Source of the DNA: JANPCX01 sp031431125
Lineage (GTDB): Bacteria > Pseudomonadota > Gammaproteobacteria > Burkholderiales > Burkholderiaceae_C
Direction: 5' to 3'
Assembly (NCBI GenBank): GCA_031431125.1
Contig: JANPCX010000061.1
Location: 1-64,000 of the forward strand
DNA: 64,000 nucleotides
The notes beneath the pieces are model-generated. The model ran no database searches and was not told where the DNA came from. It saw only the letters and a list, made by a program, of their open reading frames with translations. The translations under genes were made by a program, and so were the position numbers. Positions 16,757-28,807 of the stretch are shown here, one piece after another. The first letter of the stretch is position 1. Each line of letters begins with the position of its first letter.

Positions 16757-18042
16757 GAAGCTTTGCATTCTAGCATAGGTTTTCCATCCGTTGACTGAAC
16801 AGACATGGCGGCTGACCGATAACAACGCGCGGCCAGGGCTTCGTCGGCATTGTGGTCGGCCAGACGGGCCAAGGCCACCCAAGCGCGGCGGCGAGACGCA
16901 CCGTCGAGGGACTCATCACGCGCCGCTTGCTCCAGCTTCTGACGCGCTTTGCCCCAGAGTTGACGCTCCGCAAAACCACTGCCAACGGCCAAGGCTACCG
17001 CGCTGTCTCTGGGGAAGTTCTGCGCGGAACGCTCAAGTATCGGAAGCCAATCGCCCTCCAGGCCGGCCACACAAGCGACAAAGCCCTGGGCCACCGCGGT
17101 CCGGTCTTCTGCACTGCAGCTGTCCATCGCGTCCCAGTAGGTCCGCAGCCAAGTTCTTCCATCCTGCGGATGCCCCAGTTGCGCGGCGCGAGAAGCAGCT
17201 CTCGACGCGACGAACGCATCACGACGGTCAGCGGGATCGAACTGCGCCCACACCTGGCGCAGTTGATCCATGTCGTGGGCGGTGTCTAGGGACTCGAAGG
17301 CCAACGACCGCAACAAACCGACAGCAGCGACTTTAGAAAACCCCTGGTGCTTAGCCAACAATCTGGCTGTCTTGAGTGCTTCCGCAGGATGTTGGCCCAA
17401 ACGCGTCGCTTGCAACTTCAGGCGCAACGCATGGGTACGCCTTGCGATACCGGCTGGCAACGCAGCGAGCAGCCTCAGGGCACGCGGCGCATCCCTATCG
17501 TCCAGTGCCCACTCGGCAGCCAGTAGATGGGCCCCTTCTTCCGCCGATTTGGCGGCGCTGGAGCGCCCCGCCAGCAGCAATGCGCGCTCAAGGTGGCTGT
17601 CGCGTCGAACTCGGTCTTGCAGGCGATGGGCGCTGCCTGCATAGAGCAAATGCGCCAGCACGGCGAACTCGTTGTCTTGGGTGAGGTCTGGCGTGTCGGC
17701 CTGAATCGCCAAGGCGCGCTGGGCGGATTTTTCGGCACGCGCATAACGACCCCCAAAATACTGGGCCAGCGCCTCACGCAAGGCCAACTGCGCGCTGCGG
17801 TCGCGCCGGGCCAAACGCCACTGGCGCGCGCGTTGCGGCAAGGTGGTCAAACTGCGCAGGGCCTGAATCAGGGTCACCAAGGCGACACAGCTTCCAAGCA
17901 AAAGCAGCAAGAACAAATTCAGCGACATGTCCAGTCGCCAGGTGCCCCAATAGAAAGAGGCCAAGCCATCGTTGGTACCCAAGGCTGTGGCGGCCACGAC
18001 TGCGACAACAAACAACAACAAAAGCCAGATGACGGAACGCAT
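16747..18042 (-). CDS. hemY: HemY-type inner-membrane protein
   Basis: A 431-residue protein of the proteobacterial HemY family (not the protoporphyrinogen oxidase of Gram-positives). It has an N-terminal membrane segment (VIWLLLLFVVAVVAATALG), a second one near 40-60 (LNLFLLLLLGSCVALVTLI), then TPR-like helices (LREALAQYFGGRYARAEKSA, LALRLLAALPAGIARR). The exact role in haem metabolism is unsettled. Last gene of hemC-hemD-hemX-hemY. Its stop codon lies inside the downstream tRNA-Arg gene, so processing of that tRNA would cut close to the message end. Confidence 0.9.
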   Translation of the reverse strand: MRSVIWLLLLFVVAVVAATALGTNDGLASFYWGTWRLDMSLNLFLLLLLGSCVALVTLIQALRSLTTLPQRARQWRLARRDRSAQLALREALAQYFGGRYARAEKSAQRALAIQADTPDLTQDNEFAVLAHLLYAGSAHRLQDRVRRDSHLERALLLAGRSSAAKSAEEGAHLLAAEWALDDRDAPRALRLLAALPAGIARRTHALRLKLQATRLGQHPAEALKTARLLAKHQGFSKVAAVGLLRSLAFESLDTAHDMDQLRQVWAQFDPADRRDAFVASRAASRAAQLGHPQDGRTWLRTYWDAMDSCSAEDRTAVAQGFVACVAGLEGDWLPILERSAQNFPRDSAVALAVGSGFAERQLWGKARQKLEQAARDESLDGASRRRAWVALARLADHNADEALAARCYRSAAMSVQSTDGKPMLECKASRL

Positions 18043-18081
18043 GGCGGGTTCGCTCAGTTCAGCGCAGGTCGCTCGCGCATT

Positions 18082-19230
18082 TCATCGCGCGGAACCTGCT
18101 GCACTCAATGCAGCCAAGGTATTGTCTGGGCGCGGAACCACCACTTGGCGAGACTGTGCCGCCACACCGCGGACAACCTCTGCCGCGGCTGCAGTGCGGC
18201 GGTTTTGACGATCGAAGTACCTGTCCAAGGACAGCACAACCAGCTGCAAATCCGACTGCGCTGTTTCAAACTGGCGGCTGAGCAGCGCCAAACGCGCGTT
18301 CAGCAGCCTGAGTTTGAGATTTTCGCGCAGGAAAAAGGCTTGTTCTGGTGCCAGCAGCATGGCATCGGGATGATCAATGCGCGTGACTCTGACCAAGGAT
18401 TTGGCTTCGGCCACCACATGGTCAACAGCGCGACTCCAACCCTCGGCCCAACCCGAGCGCGAAGTCCAGTCGATGGGTGCAGCGGGTGTGTTCGCGCCGA
18501 CCGGCCGCGACTCTTTGGACGGGGAGTTGGAGGACGGGCGAAACTCTGGACGAGACAGCAGTGGCAGGTCGTCAACCAAACGCACCACTTCATCGAGTTT
18601 GATGCTCAGCAACGAGACATCGGCCACCGACACCGCCTTAACCTTGTCCAGGTCACGGGCGATGGCACGCCGAACGCCCTCCAGGCGAGGCTGGTTGTAA
18701 CGGGACAGTCGCTCATCAGATTGTTTGAGCACCGCGACCAATGGTTCTGCGCTGCCGGTGATGGCGGATTGCTGTAGCGCGACGCGAATGCCCGCCTCAA
18801 TATCCACCAAAACGTTCTCGTCTCGCGAACGAGACAAAGACTGGATCAACTCTTCGACTTGACCCCGCTGCACCGCCACTTCAGCCACCCGGGCTTCCAA
18901 CAAAGCGACCTTGGCCGCCGCTTCCAGCACCTTGTCATTGGCTTGTTTAGCCAAGATTTGTGACTGTGCCGTTTCTTTTTGGATGGCCTCTTGTCGGCCC
19001 ACCAAGGTTTGCTCCAAAGAGGCGCCGCGCTGCTGGGCCTTCCAGGCCAAACTGAGGCTCAAGAGCGACACCACCGAGAGCAACACGCCAAAAATCCAGG
19101 CCCAAGGCAGACTCCAGCGCGCTGCCAAGTCCGCCTGCGCCGGCACGCGATCACCTTGGGCTGACGCCACAGGGCTCGCAATCTCGGTGGCGGGCTCGGA
19201 AGATGGTGGGGGGGTGGAGTCTGGATTCAC
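18082..19230 (-). CDS. hemX: HemX-like membrane protein
   Basis: A 382-residue HemX-family protein, often labelled uroporphyrinogen-III C-methyltransferase although it has no methyltransferase domain here. A Pro/Ser/Ala-rich cytoplasmic N-terminus precedes one membrane segment (WAWIFGVLLSVVSLLSLSLAW, about 42-62), then a long coiled coil (about 65-130) and a helical periplasmic domain. Starts at GTG 19230, overlapping the hemD stop by 4 bp (GTGA). Function unknown; its place in the haem operon is conserved. Confidence 0.88.
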   Translation of the reverse strand: MNPDSTPPPSSEPATEIASPVASAQGDRVPAQADLAARWSLPWAWIFGVLLSVVSLLSLSLAWKAQQRGASLEQTLVGRQEAIQKETAQSQILAKQANDKVLEAAAKVALLEARVAEVAVQRGQVEELIQSLSRSRDENVLVDIEAGIRVALQQSAITGSAEPLVAVLKQSDERLSRYNQPRLEGVRRAIARDLDKVKAVSVADVSLLSIKLDEVVRLVDDLPLLSRPEFRPSSNSPSKESRPVGANTPAAPIDWTSRSGWAEGWSRAVDHVVAEAKSLVRVTRIDHPDAMLLAPEQAFFLRENLKLRLLNARLALLSRQFETAQSDLQLVVLSLDRYFDRQNRRTAAAAEVVRGVAAQSRQVVVPRPDNTLAALSAAGSAR

Positions 19231-20057
19231 TGCGAGCGTGTCGACGGTGTTGGGGAGGGATGACTGGAGACACCAAGGGTGCCGAGGGATTGTATGCAGG
19301 CCAACACAGTCTCAAAATTTGCGCGACTGGTTGTCACTTTAGAAAAACCGGCGTCAGCGGCAGCTTGGGCTATTCGAGGGTGGGTGGCCAGGGCCTGGCT
19401 GTGTGTCCAGCACGGTGGTGGGAAGCGCCGTAGCAACTGCCCAATGGCCTCGGAACTGCTGAAGAACCACACATGGTCGCCTGGACTGCCCAGCGCTTGC
19501 TCGGTCAAGTCCAGGCATTGGGGCGTCCATTGGGGTGGCGCACGGCGGTAGACCACCAAGGAGTCGACTCTCGCACCGGCTTGTTGCAGCTGTTGCGCCA
19601 ACCAGTCTCGCCCCCCTTCTCCCGACACCACCAGCACATGCGCTGCATGCCAGTCGTGGGGCTGGAGTTGCCGCCACAAGGCCTCGCTGTCAAATTGGGG
19701 GGCATCAAAACTCGGTTCGATGATGCATTGCTGCCCTACCCCGAAAGCACGTAAAGAAGCGCTCGTCCCTGGCCCCGGCGAGGCGGCCAGCACCTGCTTT
19801 GGCCAAACACCTCTGCACGTCGCTGTAAAAAAATGCACTGCTGCATTGGGGCTGACAAACATCACGAGTTTGTAGTCAACCAGCCGCGCCCACGCGGCGG
19901 CCAAAACCACCTCGTCGGCGAGGGGAACAATGTCAATCAAGGGCAAAGCCACCGCGTCGACACCGTGCGCGATGAGGTCTTGCACCCAGGTTTCGGCCTG
20001 GGCCGCTGGCCGCGTGACCAGCACACGGGGTGATACACGGCTGGGGGTCAACTGCAT
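19227..20057 (-). CDS. hemD: Uroporphyrinogen-III synthase
   Basis: A 276-residue HemD that cyclises hydroxymethylbilane to uroporphyrinogen III with inversion of ring D. The family is weakly conserved. Seen here are VLVTRPAAQAETWVQDLIAHG at the start, a VMFVSPNAAVHFF segment, VLVVSGEGGRDWLAQQLQQAG, and the C-terminal VWFFSSSEAIGQL. It begins 3 bp after hemC ends and overlaps hemX. Confidence 0.93.
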   Translation of the reverse strand: MQLTPSRVSPRVLVTRPAAQAETWVQDLIAHGVDAVALPLIDIVPLADEVVLAAAWARLVDYKLVMFVSPNAAVHFFTATCRGVWPKQVLAASPGPGTSASLRAFGVGQQCIIEPSFDAPQFDSEALWRQLQPHDWHAAHVLVVSGEGGRDWLAQQLQQAGARVDSLVVYRRAPPQWTPQCLDLTEQALGSPGDHVWFFSSSEAIGQLLRRFPPPCWTHSQALATHPRIAQAAADAGFSKVTTSRANFETVLACIQSLGTLGVSSHPSPTPSTRSQ

Positions 20058-20060
20058 TGC

Positions 20061-21014
20061 TCAATGAGCGACGGGCGAGGACAAATAACGCGCTGCGCCC
20101 AGCCCATGCAACTGGCTCACCACCATGGCCCCGAGCGCAATGGCCGCATCCAGGCTGACCACATCGGCCTGCGCGGCGGTGCGCAACAAAGGCCATGCAG
20201 ACGATGGTGACGCCGATTCATCCGCACCCAGCACGGCCCTCAGATTCAGCCGACCATCGGCCATCCAGACCGCGTGCGCGGCCAGAGGCATGCTGCAACT
20301 GCCGCCCAAGCCGCGCGACACGGCGCGCTCTGCTTGGGTGGCCAGCCAAGTGGGTTCATGCAGCAAACTGGCGACATGCGCATGCACGTCTTGTTTGTCG
20401 CTGCGCACTTCGATGCCAAGTGCGCCCTGACCCGCACAAGGCAGCATGTCGTCAAGTTCAAACACAGCCCGGATGCGCTCGCCCAAACCGAGACGCTTCA
20501 AACCGGCCGCCGCGAGCACGATGCCGGCGTACTGGCCCTCGTCCAATTTGCGCAATCGGGTGTCCAAGTTGCCACGCAGCGGTTCAATGCGCAAATCACG
20601 TCGTAAGGCGCGCAGTTGCACCACACGCCGCAGGCTGGACGTGCCCACCAAAGCGCCGTCCGGCAAATCGTGCCAGCTCGAATACTGGTTGGAGACCCAA
20701 GCGTCCCGTGGGTCTTCACGCTGCAAAACAGCAGACAGCTGAAAACCATCAGGCAAATCCATGGGCAAGTCCTTGAGCGAATGCACCGCGAGCTGCGCAC
20801 GGCCTTGCTCCAGCGCCACTTCCAGCTCTTTGACAAACAAGCCCTTGCCACCCACTTTGGCCAAGCTGCGGTCCAAAATTTGATCGCCGCGGGTCGTCAT
20901 GCCCAGCAGTTGCACCGACAATCCCAAACGTTCAACCAGCAAGTCCCGAACATGCTCAGCCTGCCACAAGGCAAGGCGACTTTCGCGGGTCGCAATGATC
21001 AATGGTGAATTCAT
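20061..21014 (-). CDS. hemC: Porphobilinogen deaminase (hydroxymethylbilane synthase)
   Basis: A 317-residue HemC that joins four porphobilinogens into hydroxymethylbilane. Motifs: IATRESRLALWQAEHV, TRGDQILDRSLAKVGGKGLF, VHSLKDLPMDLPDGF, GTSSLRRVVQLRALR, and the cysteine that carries the dipyrromethane cofactor in RGLGGSCSMPLAAHA. First gene of hemC-D-X-Y, divergent from ppc. Confidence 0.97.
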   Translation of the reverse strand: MNSPLIIATRESRLALWQAEHVRDLLVERLGLSVQLLGMTTRGDQILDRSLAKVGGKGLFVKELEVALEQGRAQLAVHSLKDLPMDLPDGFQLSAVLQREDPRDAWVSNQYSSWHDLPDGALVGTSSLRRVVQLRALRRDLRIEPLRGNLDTRLRKLDEGQYAGIVLAAAGLKRLGLGERIRAVFELDDMLPCAGQGALGIEVRSDKQDVHAHVASLLHEPTWLATQAERAVSRGLGGSCSMPLAAHAVWMADGRLNLRAVLGADESASPSSAWPLLRTAAQADVVSLDAAIALGAMVVSQLHGLGAARYLSSPVAH

Positions 21015-21115
21015 GCGGGCATGCTAGCAGCCCGAAATTGACGGTAAGGCCGAACCCTCGATCAAGGCAGCTGCTGCCCGACGCGAAAAAGTAACTGATG
21101 AGCTGAATATCCACA

Positions 21116-21137
21116 TAAAATGTGTAACCTAGTTACA
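21116..21137. promoter_or_regulatory. Candidate operator in the hemC/ppc intergenic region
   Basis: TGTAAC-CTA-GTTACA (21123-21137) is a perfect 6-bp dyad 28 bp before the ppc ATG. TAAAAT (21116-21121), a possible -10 for ppc, lies directly upstream, so a bound protein could block ppc transcription. No convincing -35 is seen and the regulator is unknown. Confidence 0.35.
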
Positions 21138-21164
21138 TCCTCTTCAGCCTAGTCGCCCAGCACC

Positions 21165-23996
<2,832 letters not shown>

Positions 23997-24005
23997 CTGG
24001 GGTTT

Positions 24006-24887
24006 TCAGGGCGCCATGGTGACCAGCGGCAGGTCTTGGGTTTGAGCCAGCAATTCGAGCTGTGCACGGGTGCGCTCTGCAAAGAACTGCGCCATCGCCG
24101 CTCGTGTGCTGGGTGAACCCATATGCGTGATCGTGTCCTCGGGCAAACCCACCGCGGCACACAGGGCCCGCGCAAAATGCGGCTCCAGCGCGGCCACCGC
24201 CACGCGCCCGTCGCGGCAGGCGTAAACGCTGTAACCCGCGCTGCTACCCGCCAAAGGCCCGGTATCTTTCATCATGCCCAGTGTCCGCGGCAAGGCCATC
24301 CAGGCAGCCACCTCCTGCAAAGGCACTTCGACAAACACGCCGTGACCCTGACGTTGCCCTTGCAACACCACCTGAAGAATGGCTTCACTCACCGCGACTG
24401 CACCGGCCATGTCAGCAAACAAGCTGCGCGGCACACTCAGCCCATCAATGAGATCCTGCGAAGCCATATAGGTCAAGTCGTGTCCGGCCTTGTGATTTTG
24501 GTCGCCCGATTCGCCCACCACCGCCACCTGACAAAGCTGCGGAAATCGAGCGTGGACAGACGACCAATCCAGACGCAAGCGCTGTAGCGCTGAGGGGCGA
24601 AAAGAGGTGAGAAGCACGTCTGCATGCGCCAACTCAGTGGCCAGCTGAGCCTGACCACCCTCGGACTTGAGATCGAGCCTCAACACACGCACGCCGTCGT
24701 GCATTCGCGAATAGGCCAGCATGCTGTAGTCACGCATCGGGTCACCCGCCGGCGGTTCGACCTTGACGCAGCTCGCCCCCATCGCACGGCAACGCATTAC
24801 CGCAGCGGGTCCGGGCAAGTTCAGCGCCAAGGTCACGAGGCGGATGCCATCAAGACAATCAATTGGTGCGGTCTGTTGATTTGTCAT
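24006..24887 (-). CDS. Short CoA-transferase family III / alpha-methylacyl-CoA racemase-like protein
   Basis: A 293-residue CaiB/BaiF-family protein. LDGIRLVTLALNLPGPAAVMR and VKVEPPAGDPMRDY resemble the CoA-binding N-terminus. AGHDLTYMASQDLIDGL resembles the racemase catalytic His region, so an acyl-CoA epimerase is more likely than a transferase. It is about 60 residues shorter than typical members: the C-terminal segment that returns to the CoA pocket seems missing and the gene ends 9 bp from the ppc stop. The ATG at 24887 with AGG upstream is chosen; longer frames add non-homologous sequence. Activity is uncertain because of the truncation. Confidence 0.75.
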   Translation of the reverse strand: MTNQQTAPIDCLDGIRLVTLALNLPGPAAVMRCRAMGASCVKVEPPAGDPMRDYSMLAYSRMHDGVRVLRLDLKSEGGQAQLATELAHADVLLTSFRPSALQRLRLDWSSVHARFPQLCQVAVVGESGDQNHKAGHDLTYMASQDLIDGLSVPRSLFADMAGAVAVSEAILQVVLQGQRQGHGVFVEVPLQEVAAWMALPRTLGMMKDTGPLAGSSAGYSVYACRDGRVAVAALEPHFARALCAAVGLPEDTITHMGSPSTRAAMAQFFAERTRAQLELLAQTQDLPLVTMAP

Positions 24888-24972
24888 ACCTGCCTTCGCA
24901 GTGAAGCCCATCGGTTCATTTCGTTCAAAGAATTGCCAACGAAGGCTGACAGTCCTGCCAGGTTGCTGTGTC

Positions 24973-24982
24973 GGGGGGGGGG
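24973..24982. repeat. Run of ten G residues
   Basis: A G10 tract in the gap between the CoA-transferase-like gene and the EamA transporter gene, about 70 bp upstream of the latter. Such tracts can slip during replication. Whether it lies in a promoter is unknown. Confidence 0.6.
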
Positions 24983-25053
24983 TTGAACACTGAATCAACT
25001 AGGGAAGAAGCCATGATGAAGTGTGCCCCCCGCTGCCTACAATCGCTGCGTTT

Positions 25054-26004
25054 ATGTCATCAGCCAGTGCCTCCTCAATCGATTCCGAAACGTCAACGGC
25101 GAACCGACGAGTTGGTACGGGCTTGGTTCTTGCCATCATTGGTGCCATTCTTTTTTCGGTGAAAGCCATCATCGTTAAGTTGGCTTTTCGGCACGGTGTG
25201 GATTACATGACAGTGGTTTTCTATCGCATGTTGTTTGCGTTTCCTTTGTTTGTCTTTTTAGCGTGGTGGAGCGGCCGAGGGAAGCCGGCATTGGACCGCA
25301 AAGACTGGTCATCCATCTTGTTTTTAGGATTTTTTGGCGGCTACCTGACCTGTGTTTTGGATTTTGCAGGCTTGCAATACATCACTGCAAGTTTGGAGCG
25401 CCTGATCGTTTACCTCACACCCACCTTGGTGCTGTTCATCAACGTATTTGTTCTAAAACGGCGTTTTGTTTGGGGCCATGCTTGGGCATTGGTCGCCAGC
25501 TACTTGGGTGTGGTGCTGGTGCTTGGCAATGAGATCAGGTTAACGGGGGAAAACGTGTCCTTGGGCGCAGCCTTGGTGTTCGCCAGTGCCATCAGCTATG
25601 CCGTCTACTTGTGCCACAGTGGCGAGGTGGTTCGGAAATTGGGTGCCAAACGATTGGCCGGCTGGGCCACGGCAACCGCGTGTTTGTTTTCCTTCATTCA
25701 CTTTGTCGCGACAAACCCGTTGTCCTCTTTGATCGTGCCCCAGGAGGTGCTCTGGTTGTCTTTGGTCAATGGTGTGCTCTGCACGTTCGCACCCATCGTG
25801 ATGGTCATGGTGGCGATCAGCAGAATTGGTGCCCCTTTGGCTGCACAGTGCGGCATGGCGGGCCCAGTGGCTACCGTGGCCTTGGGGGTGCTTTTGCTGG
25901 GTGAGCCCTTCACGGTGTGGGAGCTGTGTGGAACCACCTTGGTATTGCTCGGAATCTGGCTGCTGGCGCGAGCTCGGCAAAAAGAGCAAGCGGATGACAA
26001 GTAA
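25054..26004 (+). CDS. EamA/DMT-family membrane transporter
   Basis: A 316-residue inner-membrane protein of the drug/metabolite transporter superfamily with about ten hydrophobic helices in two EamA repeats (GLVLAIIGAILFSVKAIIVKLAF near the start; ALVFASAISYAVYL opening the second). It probably exports or imports a small metabolite; the substrate cannot be inferred. The ATG at 25054 gives a short hydrophilic N-terminus; a GTG at 25021 would add 11 residues. Its codons look somewhat less GC-rich than its neighbours. It is followed 26 bp later by the HutD-like gene. Confidence 0.88.
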   Translation: MSSASASSIDSETSTANRRVGTGLVLAIIGAILFSVKAIIVKLAFRHGVDYMTVVFYRMLFAFPLFVFLAWWSGRGKPALDRKDWSSILFLGFFGGYLTCVLDFAGLQYITASLERLIVYLTPTLVLFINVFVLKRRFVWGHAWALVASYLGVVLVLGNEIRLTGENVSLGAALVFASAISYAVYLCHSGEVVRKLGAKRLAGWATATACLFSFIHFVATNPLSSLIVPQEVLWLSLVNGVLCTFAPIVMVMVAISRIGAPLAAQCGMAGPVATVALGVLLLGEPFTVWELCGTTLVLLGIWLLARARQKEQADDK

Positions 26005-26030
26005 GTTAGTCAGCATGTTCAACTGAGATC

Positions 26031-26633
26031 ATGGCCAACGCAGAACTCATCCGCCTCGCACTGTGCCCGTCTATGGCTTGGCGCAATGGGGGCGGCTCAA
26101 TGCGCTTGGTAGCAACTCATCCACTCGACGGAGGAGCAGATGATTTCGACTGGCGCATCAGTGTGGCGGAAGTGGCGAAAGACTCGCCATTCTCGGCATT
26201 TCCCGGATACGACCGCTGCATTGCATTGATCAGTGGCAATGGCATGACGTTGGAGTCGGGTGATCTTGATCTCAACCATCGCCTGGACAACCCGATGCAA
26301 CCGTTCTACTTTGCCGGCGAAACCCGGATTCACGCCCGACTGATTGACGGGCCGATGCAGAACTTGAGCGTACTGGCGCGACGCGGCAGCCACTGGATCA
26401 CGCTCACCCCGTTGGCATCGCCAACCCGCTTGCAGCTAGCGGCTCGCAAGGCGCCTCTCTTCATTCAATGCTTGTCAGGCGAGCTACAGATCGACTTGCA
26501 CGATCACGAGTCCATCCATCTTCTCAGCGGTGAACTGGTTTTGTGGCGCTCCGATTCACCAGACATGCATCTCATCAGCCATTCTGACAAGACGAAAGCG
26601 CTCATGGTGGATCTTGGCACGCAGTCCACTTGA
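26031..26633 (+). CDS. HutD/Ves-family cupin protein
   Basis: A 200-residue HutD/Ves-type protein with a two-cupin fold. Recognisable are the N-terminal MAWRNGGGSMRLVATHP (the W-x-N-G-G-G family hallmark), DFDWRISVAEV, FSAFPGYDRCIALISGNGM, and the terminal strand FIQCLSGELQIDL. HutD often accompanies histidine utilisation genes, but none are here. It probably shares a transcript with the EamA transporter. The molecular role is unknown. Its stop is 1 bp from the convergent response-regulator stop. Confidence 0.87.
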   Translation: MANAELIRLALCPSMAWRNGGGSMRLVATHPLDGGADDFDWRISVAEVAKDSPFSAFPGYDRCIALISGNGMTLESGDLDLNHRLDNPMQPFYFAGETRIHARLIDGPMQNLSVLARRGSHWITLTPLASPTRLQLAARKAPLFIQCLSGELQIDLHDHESIHLLSGELVLWRSDSPDMHLISHSDKTKALMVDLGTQST

Positions 26634-26634
26634 T

Positions 26635-27501
26635 TCACACGCCATCCGCGGCAAGCGCTTCTCTGACTGCAGCGACTTGACGGCGAGAGACAGCAAGCCA
26701 TTCATCCAGCGGGGCCACACGCACGGCCCAGGTTCCACCACCGTCGTCATCCGTTTCACCCACGATCACCCGGCGCTCCAATGCCCGAACCGCGTGTTTG
26801 GCCACCAAGGCATTGCGGTGCACGCGGATAAATTTGGAGCCCACACGTTTTTCCAGGTCACTGAGGCTGTCGTCCAGTACATGGCTGTGTTGTGCTGTAC
26901 GCAAGGTCACATACTTGAGTTCAGCTTTGAAGTAGAGCGCATCGCTGACCGGCACGCGCACGATGCGCCCGCGATCGCTGACCACGATCACGGGCTCGGA
27001 TTCGTTCGCACCCAACGCACGCTCCATCTCCGCAGCAGAGGCGGCCAAGGCTGATTCGTTCGGTGCCACCGAGACCGACAGCCGCTGCGCCGCGCGTTGC
27101 AAAGCGGCTTGCAGCCGGTCGCGGCGCACGGGTTTGGTCAGGTAGTCCACGGCTTCAACCTCAAATGCACGGAGAGCATGTTCGGGGTGTGCGGTGACGA
27201 ATATCAGCACAGGCCTGCAGTCGTTCGGGTCTCTCCCATGGTCTTGGGACGACATCTGCAAACGTTGCTGCTGGCGCAACTCAGCGGCAAATTGCATGCC
27301 GTTCATACCCGGCATGGCAATGTCCAGCAGCACCACGTCGCAATGGTGTTCCGCCATCCACACCCTTGCAGCCATGGCGGTAGGCGATTCGGCCACCACC
27401 ACCGTTTTTGGATCGTCGATTTCAGCGATCAAGCTGCGCAGGCGCATCCTTGCCAGCGCTTCGTCATCCACCAGTAGAACACGCAGAGTAGGGCCTGTCA
27501 T
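26635..27501 (-). CDS. algR: LytTR response regulator, AlgR-like
   Basis: A 288-residue response regulator: receiver domain (about 5-145) with acidic D12-D13 and phospho-acceptor D60 (VVLLDIAMPGMNG), a switch threonine in IFVTAHPEHALRAFE, and the KP motif (YLTKPVRRD); then a LytTR DNA-binding domain (about 190-285, RGRIVRVPVSDALYFKAEL, FIRVHRNALV). The receiver carries a small insert (QQQRLQMSSQDHGRDPNDC). Its start overlaps the sensor kinase stop (ATGA). The kinase-regulator pair next to argH mirrors Pseudomonas algZ-algR; the regulon here is unknown. Confidence 0.9.
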   Translation of the reverse strand: MTGPTLRVLLVDDEALARMRLRSLIAEIDDPKTVVVAESPTAMAARVWMAEHHCDVVLLDIAMPGMNGMQFAAELRQQQRLQMSSQDHGRDPNDCRPVLIFVTAHPEHALRAFEVEAVDYLTKPVRRDRLQAALQRAAQRLSVSVAPNESALAASAAEMERALGANESEPVIVVSDRGRIVRVPVSDALYFKAELKYVTLRTAQHSHVLDDSLSDLEKRVGSKFIRVHRNALVAKHAVRALERRVIVGETDDDGGGTWAVRVAPLDEWLAVSRRQVAAVREALAADGV

Positions 27502-28655
27502 GGTTTGCCTTTCACAGTCACCTCGCCAGACGGTAGCGTGATTTGCACGCGGAAAACACCTTCATGCAAGCGGGTTTCAAAATGGCAGGCGACGTCGTGC
27601 ATCAAACGCAAACGTTCCTTAACGTTCTGCAACGCCATGCCGTGGCCCGGCCGAGGTGGTGTGTTGGGAACGGTGTTGACGATAGACACCTGCACCCGCC
27701 CGCCCATCATGCGGGTGCGGATCCGAACCAAACCACCCTCTTCTCCCGGCTCCACCCCGTGGTGAACAGCGTTCTCAACCAATGGCTGCAACAACAATGG
27801 CGGCACGCGTGCACTGCCGGCAGCGGGATCCAGTTCCCATTGCACCTTGAGCCTGTCGCCAAAACGAATCTGTTCAATGGCGAGGTAACGTTTGGCGAGA
27901 TCAATTTCGCCTTCCAAGGTCGTGGACTCGCCACTTGCAGTCAGCGCCACCCGGAACAGTTCAGACAGATCCTCCAGTACGTCTTCGGCACGCTTGGGGT
28001 CCAAGCGCACCAGGGCCAGCACGGTGTTGAGCGTATTGAACAAAAAATGAGGGCGTATGCGGGATTGCAACTCCGCCAAACGTGCGGTCGCCTCCGCAGG
28101 GAAACGCGCTTGCTCGCGCCACTGCAACCACAAGGTGATAGCGATGGCCAACGCTGCCCCGGCCAGCATCGGGGCCAATGCTGCGGGAAGGCGATCACCA
28201 GCATCCGACGGAATGCCCCACACCGCCAAACCAGACCATTGGCCCAAGGCCCATGACATACGCGCTGCGAAAGCGCCCAGAGCGCCAGCCAGTAGCCACT
28301 GCTTTGCGGCATGGAGTCGGACAAAAACGCCTTTGAACATACATGCCATCAACAACCACAGCAACACCCCTGGCAACACCACACCAGCGGCCAAGCTGAA
28401 CGATTCGAGCCACGCCACTGCCGTGGCATGGCTGAACAACAACGCCAAAGCCACGACGCCGTGCACAAACACCACGGTTCGCAGCACCACGCCCACATGG
28501 CAGACATTGAACGCGTCTGCCCCACTGGCTGCCGGGCGCACCACACGGGAACCAGGCTCCAGCCACATGGAATCTTGGGTTGTCGGCATCAGCAAGCTGG
28601 AGTCACCGGTCGAAGGAAGACTGCGTCCGGGAGGAAGGTGCTTGGAGGTTGGCAT
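27498..28655 (-). CDS. algZ: LytS/AlgZ-type sensor histidine kinase
   Basis: A 385-residue sensor: four or five hydrophobic helices (about 45-190), then the His_kinase domain with phospho-acceptor His in RIRPHFLFNTLN and a HATPase with VPPLLLQPLVENAVHHGVE and GHGMALQNVKERL. The compact DHp without a classical HisKA is typical of AlgZ/LytS kinases. The ATG at 28655 is chosen because longer frames run into the divergent argH leader. Cotranscribed with the algR-like gene. Confidence 0.88.
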   Translation of the reverse strand: MPTSKHLPPGRSLPSTGDSSLLMPTTQDSMWLEPGSRVVRPAASGADAFNVCHVGVVLRTVVFVHGVVALALLFSHATAVAWLESFSLAAGVVLPGVLLWLLMACMFKGVFVRLHAAKQWLLAGALGAFAARMSWALGQWSGLAVWGIPSDAGDRLPAALAPMLAGAALAIAITLWLQWREQARFPAEATARLAELQSRIRPHFLFNTLNTVLALVRLDPKRAEDVLEDLSELFRVALTASGESTTLEGEIDLAKRYLAIEQIRFGDRLKVQWELDPAAGSARVPPLLLQPLVENAVHHGVEPGEEGGLVRIRTRMMGGRVQVSIVNTVPNTPPRPGHGMALQNVKERLRLMHDVACHFETRLHEGVFRVQITLPSGEVTVKGKP

Positions 28656-28807
28656 GCAGGGCTCGATAGAATGAAACCAATTCAGAGGGAGTCGGTTCAC
28701 GCGCATTGTCGCCAAGACGGACAAATCCTGAAAACCCCCTTCGTAAACATCTTGTGTGCCCCGCCCACCTTGCATGGCGCACTCCCGCACTTTTCCAGCC
28801 TTCGCCC

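Noticed and set aside
24006..26633. A histidine-utilisation operon around the HutD-like gene
   Set aside because: No hutH, hutU, hutI or hutG genes are nearby; only the HutD/Ves-type protein is present.
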